Shown here: in pieces, positions 45,236 to 56,623 of the stretch | Numbering within the stretch: position 1 is the stretch's first letter | Layout: every line of letters starts with the position of its first letter | Assembly (NCBI GenBank): GCA_009746045.1 | Contig: RPFO01000015.1 | Location: 2,266,998 to 2,330,997, forward strand | Direction: 5' to 3' | Length of the DNA: 64,000 bases | DNA from: Mesostigma viride | Taxonomy: Eukaryota > Streptophyta > Mesostigmatophyceae > Mesostigmatales > Mesostigmataceae | Translations under genes and position numbers: made by a program | Notes under the pieces: generated by a model | Database searches by the model: none | Told to the model about the DNA's origin: nothing | Seen by the model: only the letters and a program-made list of their open reading frames with translations

Positions 45236-48200
45236 GTGGAGGCGTTCTAGGTTGAGCTTTGGTTCCTCCCACGTGTATGGTGGTTTGGTTTTGGTGGGGA
45301 GGAGAACAACGGCATTTGTGTTGTTCCCACTATCATCATGGTACTATGGGTAGGGCGAGCTCCCTAGGAGTTGTCCAGATTGGTGGCAGCTACGTCTGGT
45401 TACCCTGAGCAATTTTTTGCGGGGGAGTGGACATCCTGGATGTCTGCAATGTAATTTCCAGACGGCATCACACATGCCAGGGCAGAACAACAGCATTTAC
45501 GGGGTTTCCACTATCATACTTGGACAGCTGTGTCTAGTTACCCTGAGAAAATTTCTGCGGGGGAGTGGATATCCCAGGTCTGCCAAAGGGTGCCAGATCA
45601 TGGCATATGGCATGGTAGATGCCACCACATCAGGGGACATCGGGATACCTGCAGTGGGTTGTCCCCTAGAGGGTATCACACGTGCACCCATGAGTTGCCA
45701 GGTGTCTCTTGCATGGGTTGCCCACTTGCTAGACGGTGTCCTTTGACACATGTTCCCAGAGGGGGTGGACCACTTGCTTGACAACGTCCCTTTACAAGTG
45801 GGGTGTGGGTCACTTGCCAGTTGGGGCCCTTACCTGCGCCAGACCATTGTGACCACGCATTTACTTCTCCCAGGACAGATGGTTACCACTGCTTGTTGGC
45901 AGATGGTCCCTGTTGGGCCTAGGAGGTGCACTAGGACAGCAAGTATGGACACCAGGGCTGCTGTCATAGTTCTTATCTGTGAATATATCTGATATAGTTC
46001 TCAGATCAGAATTTTTGACACTGGTCAAGGCGTTTTTAGGCCCATTTTTTCGACTTTTGGGCAATTCTGCTGGCTGTTGGACCACCTCAGGCCCTTGTGC
46101 TCCTCCGGCTTAGGAGTTCTGGCTACCTGGCACTTGGTAGTAGCCCTGTTCGAGTCTGCTATCTTAATAGGTTGGCAGTCTGTGGCTTGCCTACTAGGCA
46201 GTTTTCTGAGTGCCATAGTGAAGAGTGCTGGCTCCTTCCTGCAGCCTGATTGACGTTTAGTCCGGGCAGTTGACAGCATGTGGTCCTTCTTCCAAGCAGC
46301 TTCTGGAGCCAGGCTCATTGGTGTCCGTCCCAGGCCTCCATAAAGCAGCTTAGTCACTTCCCCATAGCGTGATCGGCGCAAGCAGCTAGTCTTGGTTGTC
46401 AGTCAGGCAACAGCTGTGTTGGATACCCACATGTGGGGGTGGTCCAACGCTGATTGGGCGTGGTGGCAGTAGCCTCTTGGGGGCTTGAGGCCAGTGGGGG
46501 ATTGGAAACATGTCTATGGCGGGCATGGTGCATGGAGGCTACGTTGGAGAGTACCCTGGTAGTGGACTAGTGCTGTTGGTGGCAACTGCAAGCACTCATG
46601 GTGACGAGTGCCAGCACTCCTGGTGGCGACTACCAGCACTCATGGTGGGGCCTGAGAGCACTCGTGGTGGCGACTGCAAGCACTGCATGGTGGCCGCTGG
46701 CGACTCTGGTGACTTGGGGACGCCCAAGTGACGAGTATCTGTAATGCTGGTGCCTGCTCCTGACGCAGTGCTGGGTCCTGCCTGCTGGTGGACATCAAGC
46801 CAGCCTTGTGCAGATGAGTAACCTCCTACCCTTGCTTTGCCCTGCTATGGACTTATTCTTGCTTGCATGGTGCCAGGATGGCTTGTTGTCTTGATAGTAC
46901 ACCATCCGCCCTTGAGCTGATTGCTTGCACAGCATGATGGTTGTATGAATGGGACTGCTTGCACGGGGGGTCTGGCATCATGTTTGCGTGGGTAGGATGT
47001 CCTTGTTGGTTGGATGATGGGCGGGATCAACGGAGCTACAACTGTGGGGCAGGCTGGAATCTTTGGCATGACAGTGATGACAATGATGCCCACTCCGTTG
47101 ACTCTTAATTGAGGAGTTGGACTACTTGGTGCTGGGCGGGGGCTCACATGAGCTTAGAGGTGTGGGTTAGTTGGGGGACCCATTCAGCCCTCTACCACCC
47201 TTACAACCTGCCTCATGTGCATCAGTATCCGTGGTACACTGACATTAATACCATTTGGCAGTCTACGTGGTCCACGGACATGGATACTACTTTCCATGCT
47301 TTGACTAGGGGGACATGGTTCAGTCTACTTGCTAGGGCCCTGCCAAGCTGAGGGTGTATCTGTTTGATGACTGATGGCCTCATCCAGCATACCCTTACGC
47401 TGCCCTACTTGTGCAACCTTGTCTTGGGCTCCTTCGATCCTAATGCCCACATTACCTTGCATGGTAGTGCCACCTGGATGGATGCGGGGAGTGATTTTTG
47501 TTGCTGGGGCCCTGCCAAGCTTGGGCACATCAGTTGGCTGATTGGTGATTGCTTTCAGTCTGCTCTCAAGCTGCCTTGTATGCAACTCTGTCTTGGATGC
47601 TGTAGTTCCCACCCCATCTTTAGTCATGAGGTGCATAGGACGTCTTAATAGAGCGACCCTGCAGGCCACCAGTGGTTTAGTGGGCTGAGAGACTTGCCTC
47701 CCCCACCCTTCTCTGGTTGGCTGGGCCTCTGTCTTCATGCGTATCCCATGGCGTTTGTTCCTGCTAGGTCATGCTGTCAATCTTGGGAAGCTGATACCAG
47801 GATTATTACAGCTTATTCTACGCAGAGGGGTGGAATTATTAGGCATGCTGGTAGTCTCCAGTTTACCAGTTATGCTGAGGGGGATTTGTGTGGGGAGCAG
47901 GGCGTGCAGGGGATTGGGCTGCACCTAGCCCTTGCATGGGGGTAGCGTGTGCTACGATTTACAAGTTGGGGCATACCGTTCATAATGCTGGTGAGGCATT
48001 ACTGATCTTCTGCTATCCCTCTCAAGGCTGTGGATGTTTTCCCAGGCATCTTATGGAGAAATAGTGTGCCTTGTGATTATCATAGGCCACTGGCTATGGG
48101 TTTGAGTGTACTAGCTACTAAGGAGATGTGGCTTTACCTCACTCTCACTCCTTTGGTGCGACTGGAGGGGGGGAATTTTGTTCTGGTGGGGAGGAGATCT

Positions 48201-49370
48201 GTGAGGATCATAGCGTGGATTCACCCTGGGATTTCAGTTCATCCTGTCGGGCTCACCTCATAGATCCCTGACTATGTGGTATCCTGGTTTCGCTGGCCAT
48301 CGGTGGGCTATTTTGGCTGTGCTTTGTGGCACCTCCCCAACCTGCTGGCGGGTACCCACTGGTGACAACCCTGTCCACGGCCTCTCTTCATCATGGGTGT
48401 ACTTCTGAGATACCCTTGATCTTCCTGAGGCGACCCTGTTGGCGACGTCTTCCTGCTGGATTGCTCCTGCCTCTTGGTGACTGCACTTCCACCTGGGGCG
48501 CTGTTGACGTTTCCTCGTTCCAGTTTGCGTGGACTGACGGGTGTCAGCAGGCCTTGGACTTGCTGCAGCAGAAGCTCACGCCAGCCCCTGTGTTAGGATT
48601 GAGCATTCTTGGAATCCACCCAGCCTGCTATGACCTGTTGGTGATCTGAGGGAGGTCCCCAGTTGGGATGGATTGGGGATTTATTATGGCTCGGTTACCT
48701 GCCACTCTGTTGTGGTGATACAGCATCTGTCCCTGACTACCTCTTCCCTTGAGAAGGGCTGGAATCTTTGGGTGTGCTGTGGTGACTAGCTTTGATGAGC
48801 CTTGGACCCTGGCAGCCCAGTTAGTTTTGTGGGGTTCGCTGTATAGAGGGTTAGCCTTGCTACATGACACTCTGCTTCCTGCCCTGATCAAGCAGTGAGA
48901 GTTGTCAGTATTTCGTGGCATGGATCCCTGTGGATGACCCGTTATCCCTGGGAATGTCAGGCTTGTCTTTCACCCGTGGACTCTAGCTGAGGGAGGGTGG
49001 TGTCCCAGAACATGGAGTGGCCTCGCCTTGTTTGGCTTAGGTGCCTTGATCCTGTTTACTCCTTCTTGGATTCATGTGGACTCATTGAATCCGACGGGGA
49101 TCTGAGTTGAGTGGGATGGACTCTGGTGGGAGTTTGGTTGGACTAAGCTGAGATGACATCCAGATTTTGGTGACCAGTTTCTGAGGATGGTTGAGGGGAT
49201 CTGAGCTTGGATGGCACATGGAGAGTGACTTCTGTGTTGTACCCTCGACATATGGAGTGGTTCACCTAGGGCTTGATTCCTGGTATGATTAAGACACGTG
49301 GGTCATGTTCTGCATGCACGTCTTCGTGTACCAGACCAATAGTATATACCTGGAGGTTTCTACCTTGGTG
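45236..49370 (+). other. Degenerate interior of H, with tandem repeats and an RNase H trace
   Basis: No long credible frame. Two ~185-bp-spaced related units start near 45301 and 45487 (AACAACNGCATTT...CTGCGGGGGAGTGG). A ~27-bp minisatellite (AGCACTCATGGTG-like) lies at about 46590-46700. At 48528-48600 the frame reads FAWTDGCQQALDLLQQKL then PAPVLG, matching the end of gypsy RT and start of RNase H. The remainder shows no domain I can name. Confidence 0.5.
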
Positions 49371-49377
49371 CTGCTGA

Positions 49378-50191
49378 GTGGCCTATGTGGATCATAGGAA
49401 CTGCACGGGCCCCTGTGACCACTATGAGACTTTGGCCAAGGCGTTGGCTGCACTCAACAGAGAGGAGGGGGAGGTGAGCTCTGAAGGCTATGTGGAGGAG
49501 GTCCTATCTCAGCTGCACACAAGCCTGTATGAGAGTGGCTCCCCTTTTTGTGGCTCATCTGCTGCATAGGATGTATGCATTGTCACCAGGACCTGAGATT
49601 GACATGAGGCCTGCTGAGGGGCCGGTCATGCTGGCAGCCTTACCTGAGGCCTTGAAGGAGGCATTTACTCAGTTGCAGCCAGTGAGTATGGGAGAGGCTT
49701 CCTACATGGAGCTGTTGGAGTTTTCAGTTCAGAAGGGTGACTTTGATTTGGTTCCTTCTTCCTCCAGCTCTGCCAGAAGGTGTTTTCCTTTGGAGACTTC
49801 TAACCTCTTTTGCCATCCAGGGTTGCCCAAGTACACTGTGGAACTTAAGGTCCGTCAGACGCCACTAAGGGTGCTGGTGCCTCTGATAGGTGCTAAGTGG
49901 TCGGTGGTCAAGACCTTTCTGCAGTTCTGGTGGGCGTACAGATCATGGGTGAGCAGGCACAAGACGTCCTCTACTTGGGTGATGGACCCTGAGAGTCAGT
50001 CTGTGGTGCTCCTCTCCTATCCAGGGGCATGCCTTCGCTATGCTGCCCAGATGGTGGCAGGAGCTGCTGAGACTTGCGTGGTGTTGCAGGTCAGCAGGAA
50101 CTGGCCAGAGTTGGCCCACATGGTGGAGCAGTTTCCCATGTGTGGACTCAAGGGCAAGGATGGCCTGAATGGGGATTGGTATAGCCTGTGA
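49378..50191 (+). pseudogene. Element H 3' ORF, unknown function, one frameshift
   Basis: Two overlapping frames (49378-49569 and 49490-50191) read as one ~250-residue protein with a frame change near 49540: AYVDHRNCTGPCDHYETLA, then RPAEGPVMLAALPEALKEAF and, near the end, SQSVVLLSYPGACLRY. It ends TGA at 50189-50191, about 350 bp before the polypurine tract. No domain is recognised. It is better preserved than the 4 kb upstream, so it may be the trait this element retains, or a captured fragment. Confidence 0.4.
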
Positions 50192-50550
50192 GGAACAGGG
50201 CTGAGAAGGAAAGGGGGCTTTGGATTGTGGTGTGAGGGGGGGATTCCAGGATGGATGATGGGGGGGCTCCAGTCCAGTTCTGATGTTCCAGTCCAGAGTT
50301 CCAGGTTCCAGGATGCTGAATGGAAGACCTTGTATTATGAGATGTGTTTATCTGGATTTATAGTAGATAAGGTAGTGACTTGTCTGCTGTAGAAACCTGT
50401 GACTAGATGTTTATGAGATAGGAGGCCCTGTTTCCAGGGATGTAAAAACCCATCTGCTTTTCCCAAGAGATGGTGGATTTCTGTTCAATGTTCCTCTGCC
50501 TTCAAGAGTTGGCTATTGGACCTGGGAGGTCCAGTTTTGAGGGGGAGATA

Positions 50551-51329
50551 TGTAACAAGCAAAAATGACTTTGTTGTTACATCCTTTGTTTTGTGAATGT
50601 TTGGCTTTTATTTGAGGACTTTTGGATCAGTATTGAGAAAGTTATGAGGTTTCTAAGACGACGGTACTTGGAGCTGATACTTTGTCAACCAACTGATAGG
50701 AACCCTCATTGGTCGTGGCCTGATCCACGTAGGGTTGTAGTTTGTTGGCTGATACTACTGATAGGAGCCCTCATTGGTCGTGGCCTGATCCACGTGGGGT
50801 TGTAGTTTGTTAGTTGGTACTATTGAGTCTTAAATGCTCCTTTGGGACTTCAGTGCTTACGACAGATTTAGGATCTCATGGAAAGATTCTGCCAGGCTGT
50901 GTGTGGTGTTGTTCTGTTCTGTGTGACTAGGATGGATACGAAGATCTTGTATAGAATCCCATGGTTCTGATTGGTTCTCTTCAGGCTAAGGTTGGAGCAA
51001 GTTCGACAAGCACGTCGATATCAAGGACGTGGGGTCGCCATTGTTGCTACGTTGGTTTTGATTCACCATGGTATAATAAAGCTTGTCTTTATTGTCCATT
51101 CATAAGAGCCCCTTGGCTATAGACGTCCTTCAGTTCCACAGAGGTCGTCTATACACGAGCTTGTCTTTGTGTCTACAAGGGGTTGTGATTCCCTAAATCA
51201 CGTGCTGTGGAATTTCCATCTCAACGTTGCTCGGATACTTGAAGTTCTGCGACTCAGGAAAGCAACCCAGGTAAAAGATCTTTCATATTGGACTGTGGAT
51301 GATGTTGATGATCATTTTTAGTCGTTACA
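50551..51329 (+). repeat. Element H 3' LTR
   Basis: Matches 43234-44012 with about three substitutions. Confidence 0.9.
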
Positions 51330-51334
51330 AAGGG

Positions 51335-52103
51335 GCTCATCGGGTCGCTCAAGGGGTCGCCAAAGGGGGCGACGGGACCATGGGAGGGGATCAACGTCGT
51401 GGCCAAAACGTCAAGATCCTCATAAAACCAATAGTCGGGGCGACGCGACAGGGCGTCAGGGACCGTGTTGTCAAGGCCCTTGACATATTCGATCTTGAAC
51501 GGACCGAACTGTGCCAAATATTCAAGCCAACGGGCTTGGCGTGGCGTAAGCGTGGGCTGCGTCAACAAGTGCGTGAGGGGCCGATGGTCGGTCTGGATGA
51601 TCAAGCGGTACGGGTCCGCAGGGTCGGGTTCGGCCATGGCCACGTTGAACTGAGCACCCAGAGGATGGTGCCGCCAAGTATGGCAACAGTACACCACGGC
51701 CAACAACTCTTGCTGATGGACCGGGTAATTTCTTTCGGCCGGGATCATCGTCCGGGAGATATACTCGACCGGTTGGAGACCGAGACCATGGTCTTGGAGC
51801 AGCACACCGCCAATAGCAACCTTGCTAGAATCGCTATTGACCACGAATGGCTTGGTGGGATCCGGACGGATGAGGACAGGCGCAGTGGCGAGCCTGGCCT
51901 TCAGCAGGTCAAAGGCCTGTTGACACAGGCCTGACCATTCCCACGGTACGTCCTTCTTGAGGAGGTGAGTAAGTGGGGCCGCAATGGTCGCGAAACGCGG
52001 GATGAAGCGGCGATAATACGATACCAAGCCCAAGAAGCTGCGCAAGGCGCGAACATTCGCGGGAACAGGCCACTGTTGGACGGCGGCGACCTTATCGGGG
52101 TCC
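51335..52103 (-). pseudogene. pol: Element G: RT thumb and RNase H
   Basis: Resumes the G pol after insertion E (STDPDKVAAVQQWPVP, in another frame, then MRSFLGLVSYYRRFIP). The RNase H follows: NSDSSKVAIGGVLLQDHG, AERNYPVHQQELLAVVY, LIIQTDHRPLTHLL, and the terminal LDNTVPDALSRRPD. This is classic Ty3/gypsy order and spacing. The frame continues past the RNase H to 51335, where H is inserted, and then into the 42745-43233 extension. One frame change near 52045. Confidence 0.9.
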
Positions 52104-52108
52104 GTGGA

Positions 52109-52916
52109 TGTTTGAATTGGGAGAGGAAACTAATGGGTTTTACACAATGCCTTGTGCTTGGCCTTGCTACCCACACACCTTGCAGGTGCTGAAAGAAAGA
52201 GAGGTTGAAGACAATTTACGTGGAAGAATAAATGGCTTTATTAGAATATAATAGTCGGAGAAGAGCTTGAATGGAGGTTGAATGGAGGTACCTGCCCTTA
52301 GGGGGCAGTTTCCTTTTATACCTTTTAGGCTAGGAAGGATGACATCAGCAATGACATCATCACAGAAGCTTGTAGAAACATCCTAGCATATTCCTAGCAT
52401 ATTCCCAGCATATTCTCAGCATATTCCAGGAATATTCCTGGCATATTCTTAGAACATTCCTAGAACATTCTAGACATGATCCAATGAGCTGGCATAATAG
52501 CTAGATGCCAAGTGTCTACATAATAATGTGCCACATAACATGATTAATAAAGTGACACATCTCTTCTCCTTGGAGTGACAAGTGTCATGCAATGAGTCTA
52601 CCCACTTGTCATCATGTAAGTCATAACATGTGTCATCATGAGCTGCCAACACTTGTCAGCTCATGGACCAAACACTTGTCCAATAGGCCATAGCACCACT
52701 TGTCAATCAAATACGTGATGCCACTAGGCTGACTCAGGGTACCAGTCATCCATGTCCAAGTATACGACTATGGCACATGAATATTGATCAGCTCATTAAG
52801 CCCAATTCATCTAGCTTATCAAAGCTATCAAATTCTCAGTCCATATGGAATAAATCCAACAAGAAATAAATCAGGCTGGGATATGTTGTGGCCAGGTGGA
52901 TATAATATCCCTAACA
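52109..52916 (-). repeat. Element E 3' LTR
   Basis: 808 bp, about five differences from the 5' LTR. AATAAAGCC on the minus strand (about 52236-52244) is a candidate polyadenylation signal. Confidence 0.9.
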
Positions 52917-54002
52917 CCCCCCTTAGCCACATGGGCACAATGCAAAAGATGACTGGGTAGGTGGAATCTCAACACCCCCCTTAACCACATGCTCGTAGCA
53001 TGCCGTCCAGTTGCTACCATGGTGCAACTGAAAATGAAGATGCCGTCCACGTGAAACGCTTGAAGCTCCAACATGCGGTCGTGAGCCGCACTACCGCCAC
53101 TGATCCGTCCCCCCCCGGCAACGCGAATGAGTGTCCTGCCATAGCAGCAACGCACTAGCTGCCCATCAATCCTGGATGGCTGATACCCAACCCTTAGTTG
53201 GAAAAAGTGCTCTAGATGCGACATTCCCCCCTCACTCAAAGCGGCTGCCCATGGACACAATAGGGGCACACAGTCCCACACATATAATACGGCAACACAT
53301 GCCAACAAAGAAAGTCCCTATGAGCTAACCCAAACGGTATAGAGGTAGGGTAACGGCAACAACACGTGCTGTACACACACGGAGCAACATAACATACGCC
53401 ATCTCACAAAATAATGACACCAACATCACGTTTTACGCCAAAAAAACGGGGTGAGCAAACAAACATATTGGCAACAAATGCCACACAAACAAGGTGCAAT
53501 ACAACCTTCAACACAAAACACAGTGGCCATAACAGATAAACACGCTTCATAGCAAAGAAAACAGGACGTGCAAAACATTACCGCCACAAAGGCGAACACA
53601 AGTAACGATTACGTCACGATTCACAAATCAGTGCCCGAGAGTAAACATTACGTCCGACATTACAGGCTATGCCGAAATGCACAGCCAAATTCGACACAAA
53701 GGACGTAAGCATTTGCATACAAGCAATGCTCTCAGCACAAAACAAAATAACACACGCGTCACAGGCACTTTACTTACGAAAACAAGTCGTAGACGACGAT
53801 ACAACGGCGCTTCACTACGCCGCAGACCAGTGCCACAAATAGCGTGCAAAAACTCTGGATATACACTCCAGGTACGTAGAAAACGTCTCGTGGGAACAAT
53901 ACCAAAATGCGTGGGCCATCGCCACTGAACGCATGGCAAAATAAACACATAATTGCTGGAAGAACACAAAGAAAGAACCAGAAAACGCACGCTTACGGCG
54001 CC
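52917..54002 (-). other. Element E: region downstream of the foreign ORF, possible exon-intron structure
   Basis: On the minus strand a GTGAGG or GTAAGC donor (54006 or 53996) and a strong polypyrimidine-CAG acceptor ending at 53956 would bound a 41-51-nt intron. The exon 53955-53778 is open in more than one frame and ends at CGTAAGTAAAG, a good donor. Further left no coding pattern was recognised. Confidence 0.3.
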
Positions 54003-54749
54003 TCACAATTTCCAGCAAACACGACACAAAAGTCGACATACAAGTTCATTTCCCACAGACAAAACATTAGGGCAACCTTGAGGAGTGGGGTCTGTGCATC
54101 CTGGGCGACAATTTCCAAGGGTCGTTGCAGCTAGCGCATTGCAAATGCCATGGCCTGGCCGAACACCGTCAACTGACCGACGTGATACCTTGGCAGCATT
54201 TTGCAGTCGAGTTGACCGTTGGTGCTTGACACTTTGGCTGACAGGTCGCTGTCCACGTCGTTGTCGGCTCGCTCGAGGCCTCGCGCCAGCACCGGACTTG
54301 GCAGTCCAGGACTTGGAAAAATTTGGCAGCTTGGTCGATTTCGCCCTCGCGTCACGAATTTGTTCCCCCTCAGTTAGGCTGGCAGCGTTCGAGCGCCGCG
54401 CCTTTGGTCTGGTCGCCGGACTTTGGTTACTAGCACCAGTATCACCTGGTATGCTGGCGGCGACAACGCGCTCAGCCTGCACTGGGCTGTTCTGGACCGC
54501 AGTTTCTGGAAGTACTTCAGCGTCTGACACGGACTTCTCCATTGCGCTGGAAACTTCTCGAATTGGCGTGAACTTCCACTGGGCCGGCGCAGAGTATAAA
54601 AAGCCACGCAGTGTGCGAGTAATGCCCAGTAGGCCGCCCCCGATCCCGCATACACGGGCAAGCATGGCCAGTATGACCGTTAGGCCCACGGCCAGCCACT
54701 CCGCCGCGTGTCCCGAGGCACGTGAGATGCTGCGCTCGCTGCTCGCCAT
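54003..54749 (-). CDS. Element E: foreign ORF with a hydrophobic segment, possibly captured host sequence
   Basis: ATG 54749 (MASSERSISRASGH) lies just after copia sequence (GQLVKDGHNVDLAKR ... NTYFLPARG) and opens ~248 codons ending TGA at 54003. Residues ~17-45 are strongly hydrophobic (AVGLTVILAMLARVCGIGGG), suggesting one membrane helix. The rest is Ser/Ala/Arg-rich and basic. It has no integrase or RT motif although it sits where integrase belongs. I do not recognise the family. Capture of a cellular gene piece is inferred from position and composition; non-coding filler is the alternative. Confidence 0.4.
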   Translation of the reverse strand: MASSERSISRASGHAAEWLAVGLTVILAMLARVCGIGGGLLGITRTLRGFLYSAPAQWKFTPIREVSSAMEKSVSDAEVLPETAVQNSPVQAERVVAASIPGDTGASNQSPATRPKARRSNAASLTEGEQIRDARAKSTKLPNFSKSWTAKSGAGARPRASRQRRGQRPVSQSVKHQRSTRLQNAAKVSRRSVDGVRPGHGICNALAATTLGNCRPGCTDPTPQGCPNVLSVGNELVCRLLCRVCWKL

Positions 54750-54972
54750 TTTCTGCCCTTGACAGGCAGCGTCGACGTCCTTAAAGCTCGTCGCCGACGA
54801 TTTCAGCTCTGGGATGGCGTCCATCGCTGCGTCCGCACCGCGCGCGGGCAAAAAGTAGGTGTTATTCCTCGTCACGATGCTGCAGGGCCTGCTGTCCAGC
54901 ACAGCAACCCGCTTGGCGAGGTCGACGTTGTGGCCATCCTTGACGAGCTGGCCGACAGATAAAGTCGGGTGC

Positions 54973-55728
54973 TCAGCTTTGGAACGAGCAGCGCGTTTTG
55001 GAGGTGCACGTCTGCTCCTGACCCGGCAGCTTCATCTTGACAGTCCCGATGGCTGTGGCCTTCAGTTTGCCGCCTGAGCCGGCGATTTCCCTGTCATGAG
55101 GGTGCAGGCACACGAAGTCCGACGGGCATGGTGTCATGTGACAGCTCGCTGCGGAATCCAGCACCCAGCTGGTCGGTGCTTTCTTTTCATACTGCGTGAG
55201 TGCAGCAGCATCCGACGGCGATGGCGACTCGGCGATGGTGGCGAAGACGAAGCCGGACCGCTCCGCAGCCTCCTCGGTGATACGCGCCTCGCTGGCACCT
55301 GGTGAGTGCTCCTTTCTCGCTTGGTTCCGTCGCGTTGCCTTGTTCTTGCGTTCTTGCTTCAGCTCCGGATGCTTCTCCCAGCACTGGGTGTCCACGTGCC
55401 CGGCCTTCTTGCAGTAATTGCACCGCCTCTTTCCTCCACTTTTCTTCGTAGTAGTGTGGAAAACCTGGCCGTTAGGGGAGCCCTCCTTCTTTGCTTGAGC
55501 AGAACGCCTTCCGTGCAGTAGCTCCTCCGCCTCCAGCAGCGCAGTCTTGACCTCCTTTAGCGAATCCTCCTCTCCAGTTAGGACCTTGACCAGGTCACAA
55601 TAGGCCGATGCTAAGGCCTTCAACACAGCCTTGATTTCTTCCCATTTCCTCAGAGACCGCCCATCAAACGTTGTGATGGACTTGCTTGTTGCCCGGAATT
55701 GCTTGTAGCACGCTTCCTTGGTAGCCAT
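54973..55728 (-). pseudogene. gag: Element E gag-protease (copia), internally deleted
   Basis: ATG 55728 (MATKEACYKQFRATSK). After RKWEEIKAVLKALASAYCD most of the capsid appears to be missing compared with element C. Next come KEVKTALLEAEELL, a knuckle CNYCKKAGHVDTQC and a copia protease site WVLDSAASCHM followed by IAGSGGKLKA. Frame changes at about 55030 and 54950 break the link to the following sequence. Confidence 0.85.
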
Positions 55729-55811
55729 GGTGTCTTCAGTCGCCAATGGAACTGGATGTCTCTGGGTTCACAGTGGTCTTCTTGTTCCTCAGTAACAAAC
55801 CTCCGATACCA

Positions 55812-56618
55812 TGTTTGAATTGGGAGAGGAACTAATGGGTTTTACACAATGCCTTGTGCTTGGCCTTGCTACCCACACACCTTGCAGGTGCTGAAAGAAA
55901 GAGAGGTTGAAGACAATTTACGTGGAAGAATAAATGGCTTTATTAGAATATAATAGTTGGAGAAGAGCTTGAATGGAGGTTGAATGGAGGTACCTGCCCT
56001 TAGGGGGCAGTTTCCTTTTATACCTTTTAGGCTAGGAAGGATGACATCAGCAATGACATCATCACAGAAGCTTGTAGAAACATCCTAGCATATTCCTAGC
56101 ATATTCCCAGCATATTCTCAGTATATTCCAGGAATATTCCTGGCATATTCTTAGAACATTCCTAGAACATTCTAGACATTATCCAATGAGCTGGCATAAT
56201 AGCTAGATGCCAAGTGTCTACATAATAATGTGCCACATAACATGATTAATAAAGTGACACATCTCTTCTCCTTGGAGTGACAAGTGTCATGCAATGAGTC
56301 TACCCACTTGTCATCATGTAAGTCATAACATGTGTCATCATGAGCTGCCAACACTTGTCAGCTCATGGACCAAACACTTGTCCAATAGGCCATAGCACCA
56401 CTTGTCAATCAAATACGTGATGCCACTAGGCTGACTCAGGGTACCAGTCATCCATGTCCAAGTATACGACTATGGCACATGAATATTGATCAGCTCATTA
56501 AGCCCAATTCATCTAGCTTATCAAAGCTATCAAATTCTCAGTCCATATGGAATAATTCCAACAAGAAATAAATCAGGCTGGGATATGTTGTGGCCAGGTG
56601 GATATAATATCCCTAACA
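55812..56618 (-). repeat. Element E 5' LTR with TATA-like promoter
   Basis: 807 bp. The minus strand holds GGTATAAAAGG at about 56015-56025, a canonical TATA box well placed for LTR transcription. The primer site TGGTATCGGAGG follows at 55800-55811. Confidence 0.85.
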
Positions 56619-56623
56619 GTGGA

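Larger units (their letters stand above)
43234..51329 (+). mobile_element. Element H: LTR retrotransposon inserted in G
   Basis: LTRs at 43234-44012 and 50551-51329 (779 bp each, about three differences) start TGTAACAAGC and end GTTACA. Target duplication AAGGG at 43229-43233 and 51330-51334. Initiator-Met-like primer site after the 5' LTR and polypurine GAGGGGGAGA before the 3' LTR. The interior is mostly decayed: a short gag-like start, a trace of gypsy RNase H, and one open 3' ORF. Nearly identical LTRs with a degraded interior suggest a non-autonomous element moved in trans. Confidence 0.85.
52109..56618 (-). mobile_element. Element E: short copia-type LTR element inserted in G RT
   Basis: LTRs at 52109-52916 and 55812-56618 start TG and end CA. 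Target duplication GTGGA at 52104-52108 and 56619-56623. Primer site TGGTATCGGAGG and PPT AAGGGGGG as in element C. The internal 2.9 kb encodes only a shortened gag with protease. Integrase and RT are absent and an unrelated ORF takes their place, so E is non-autonomous. Confidence 0.9.
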
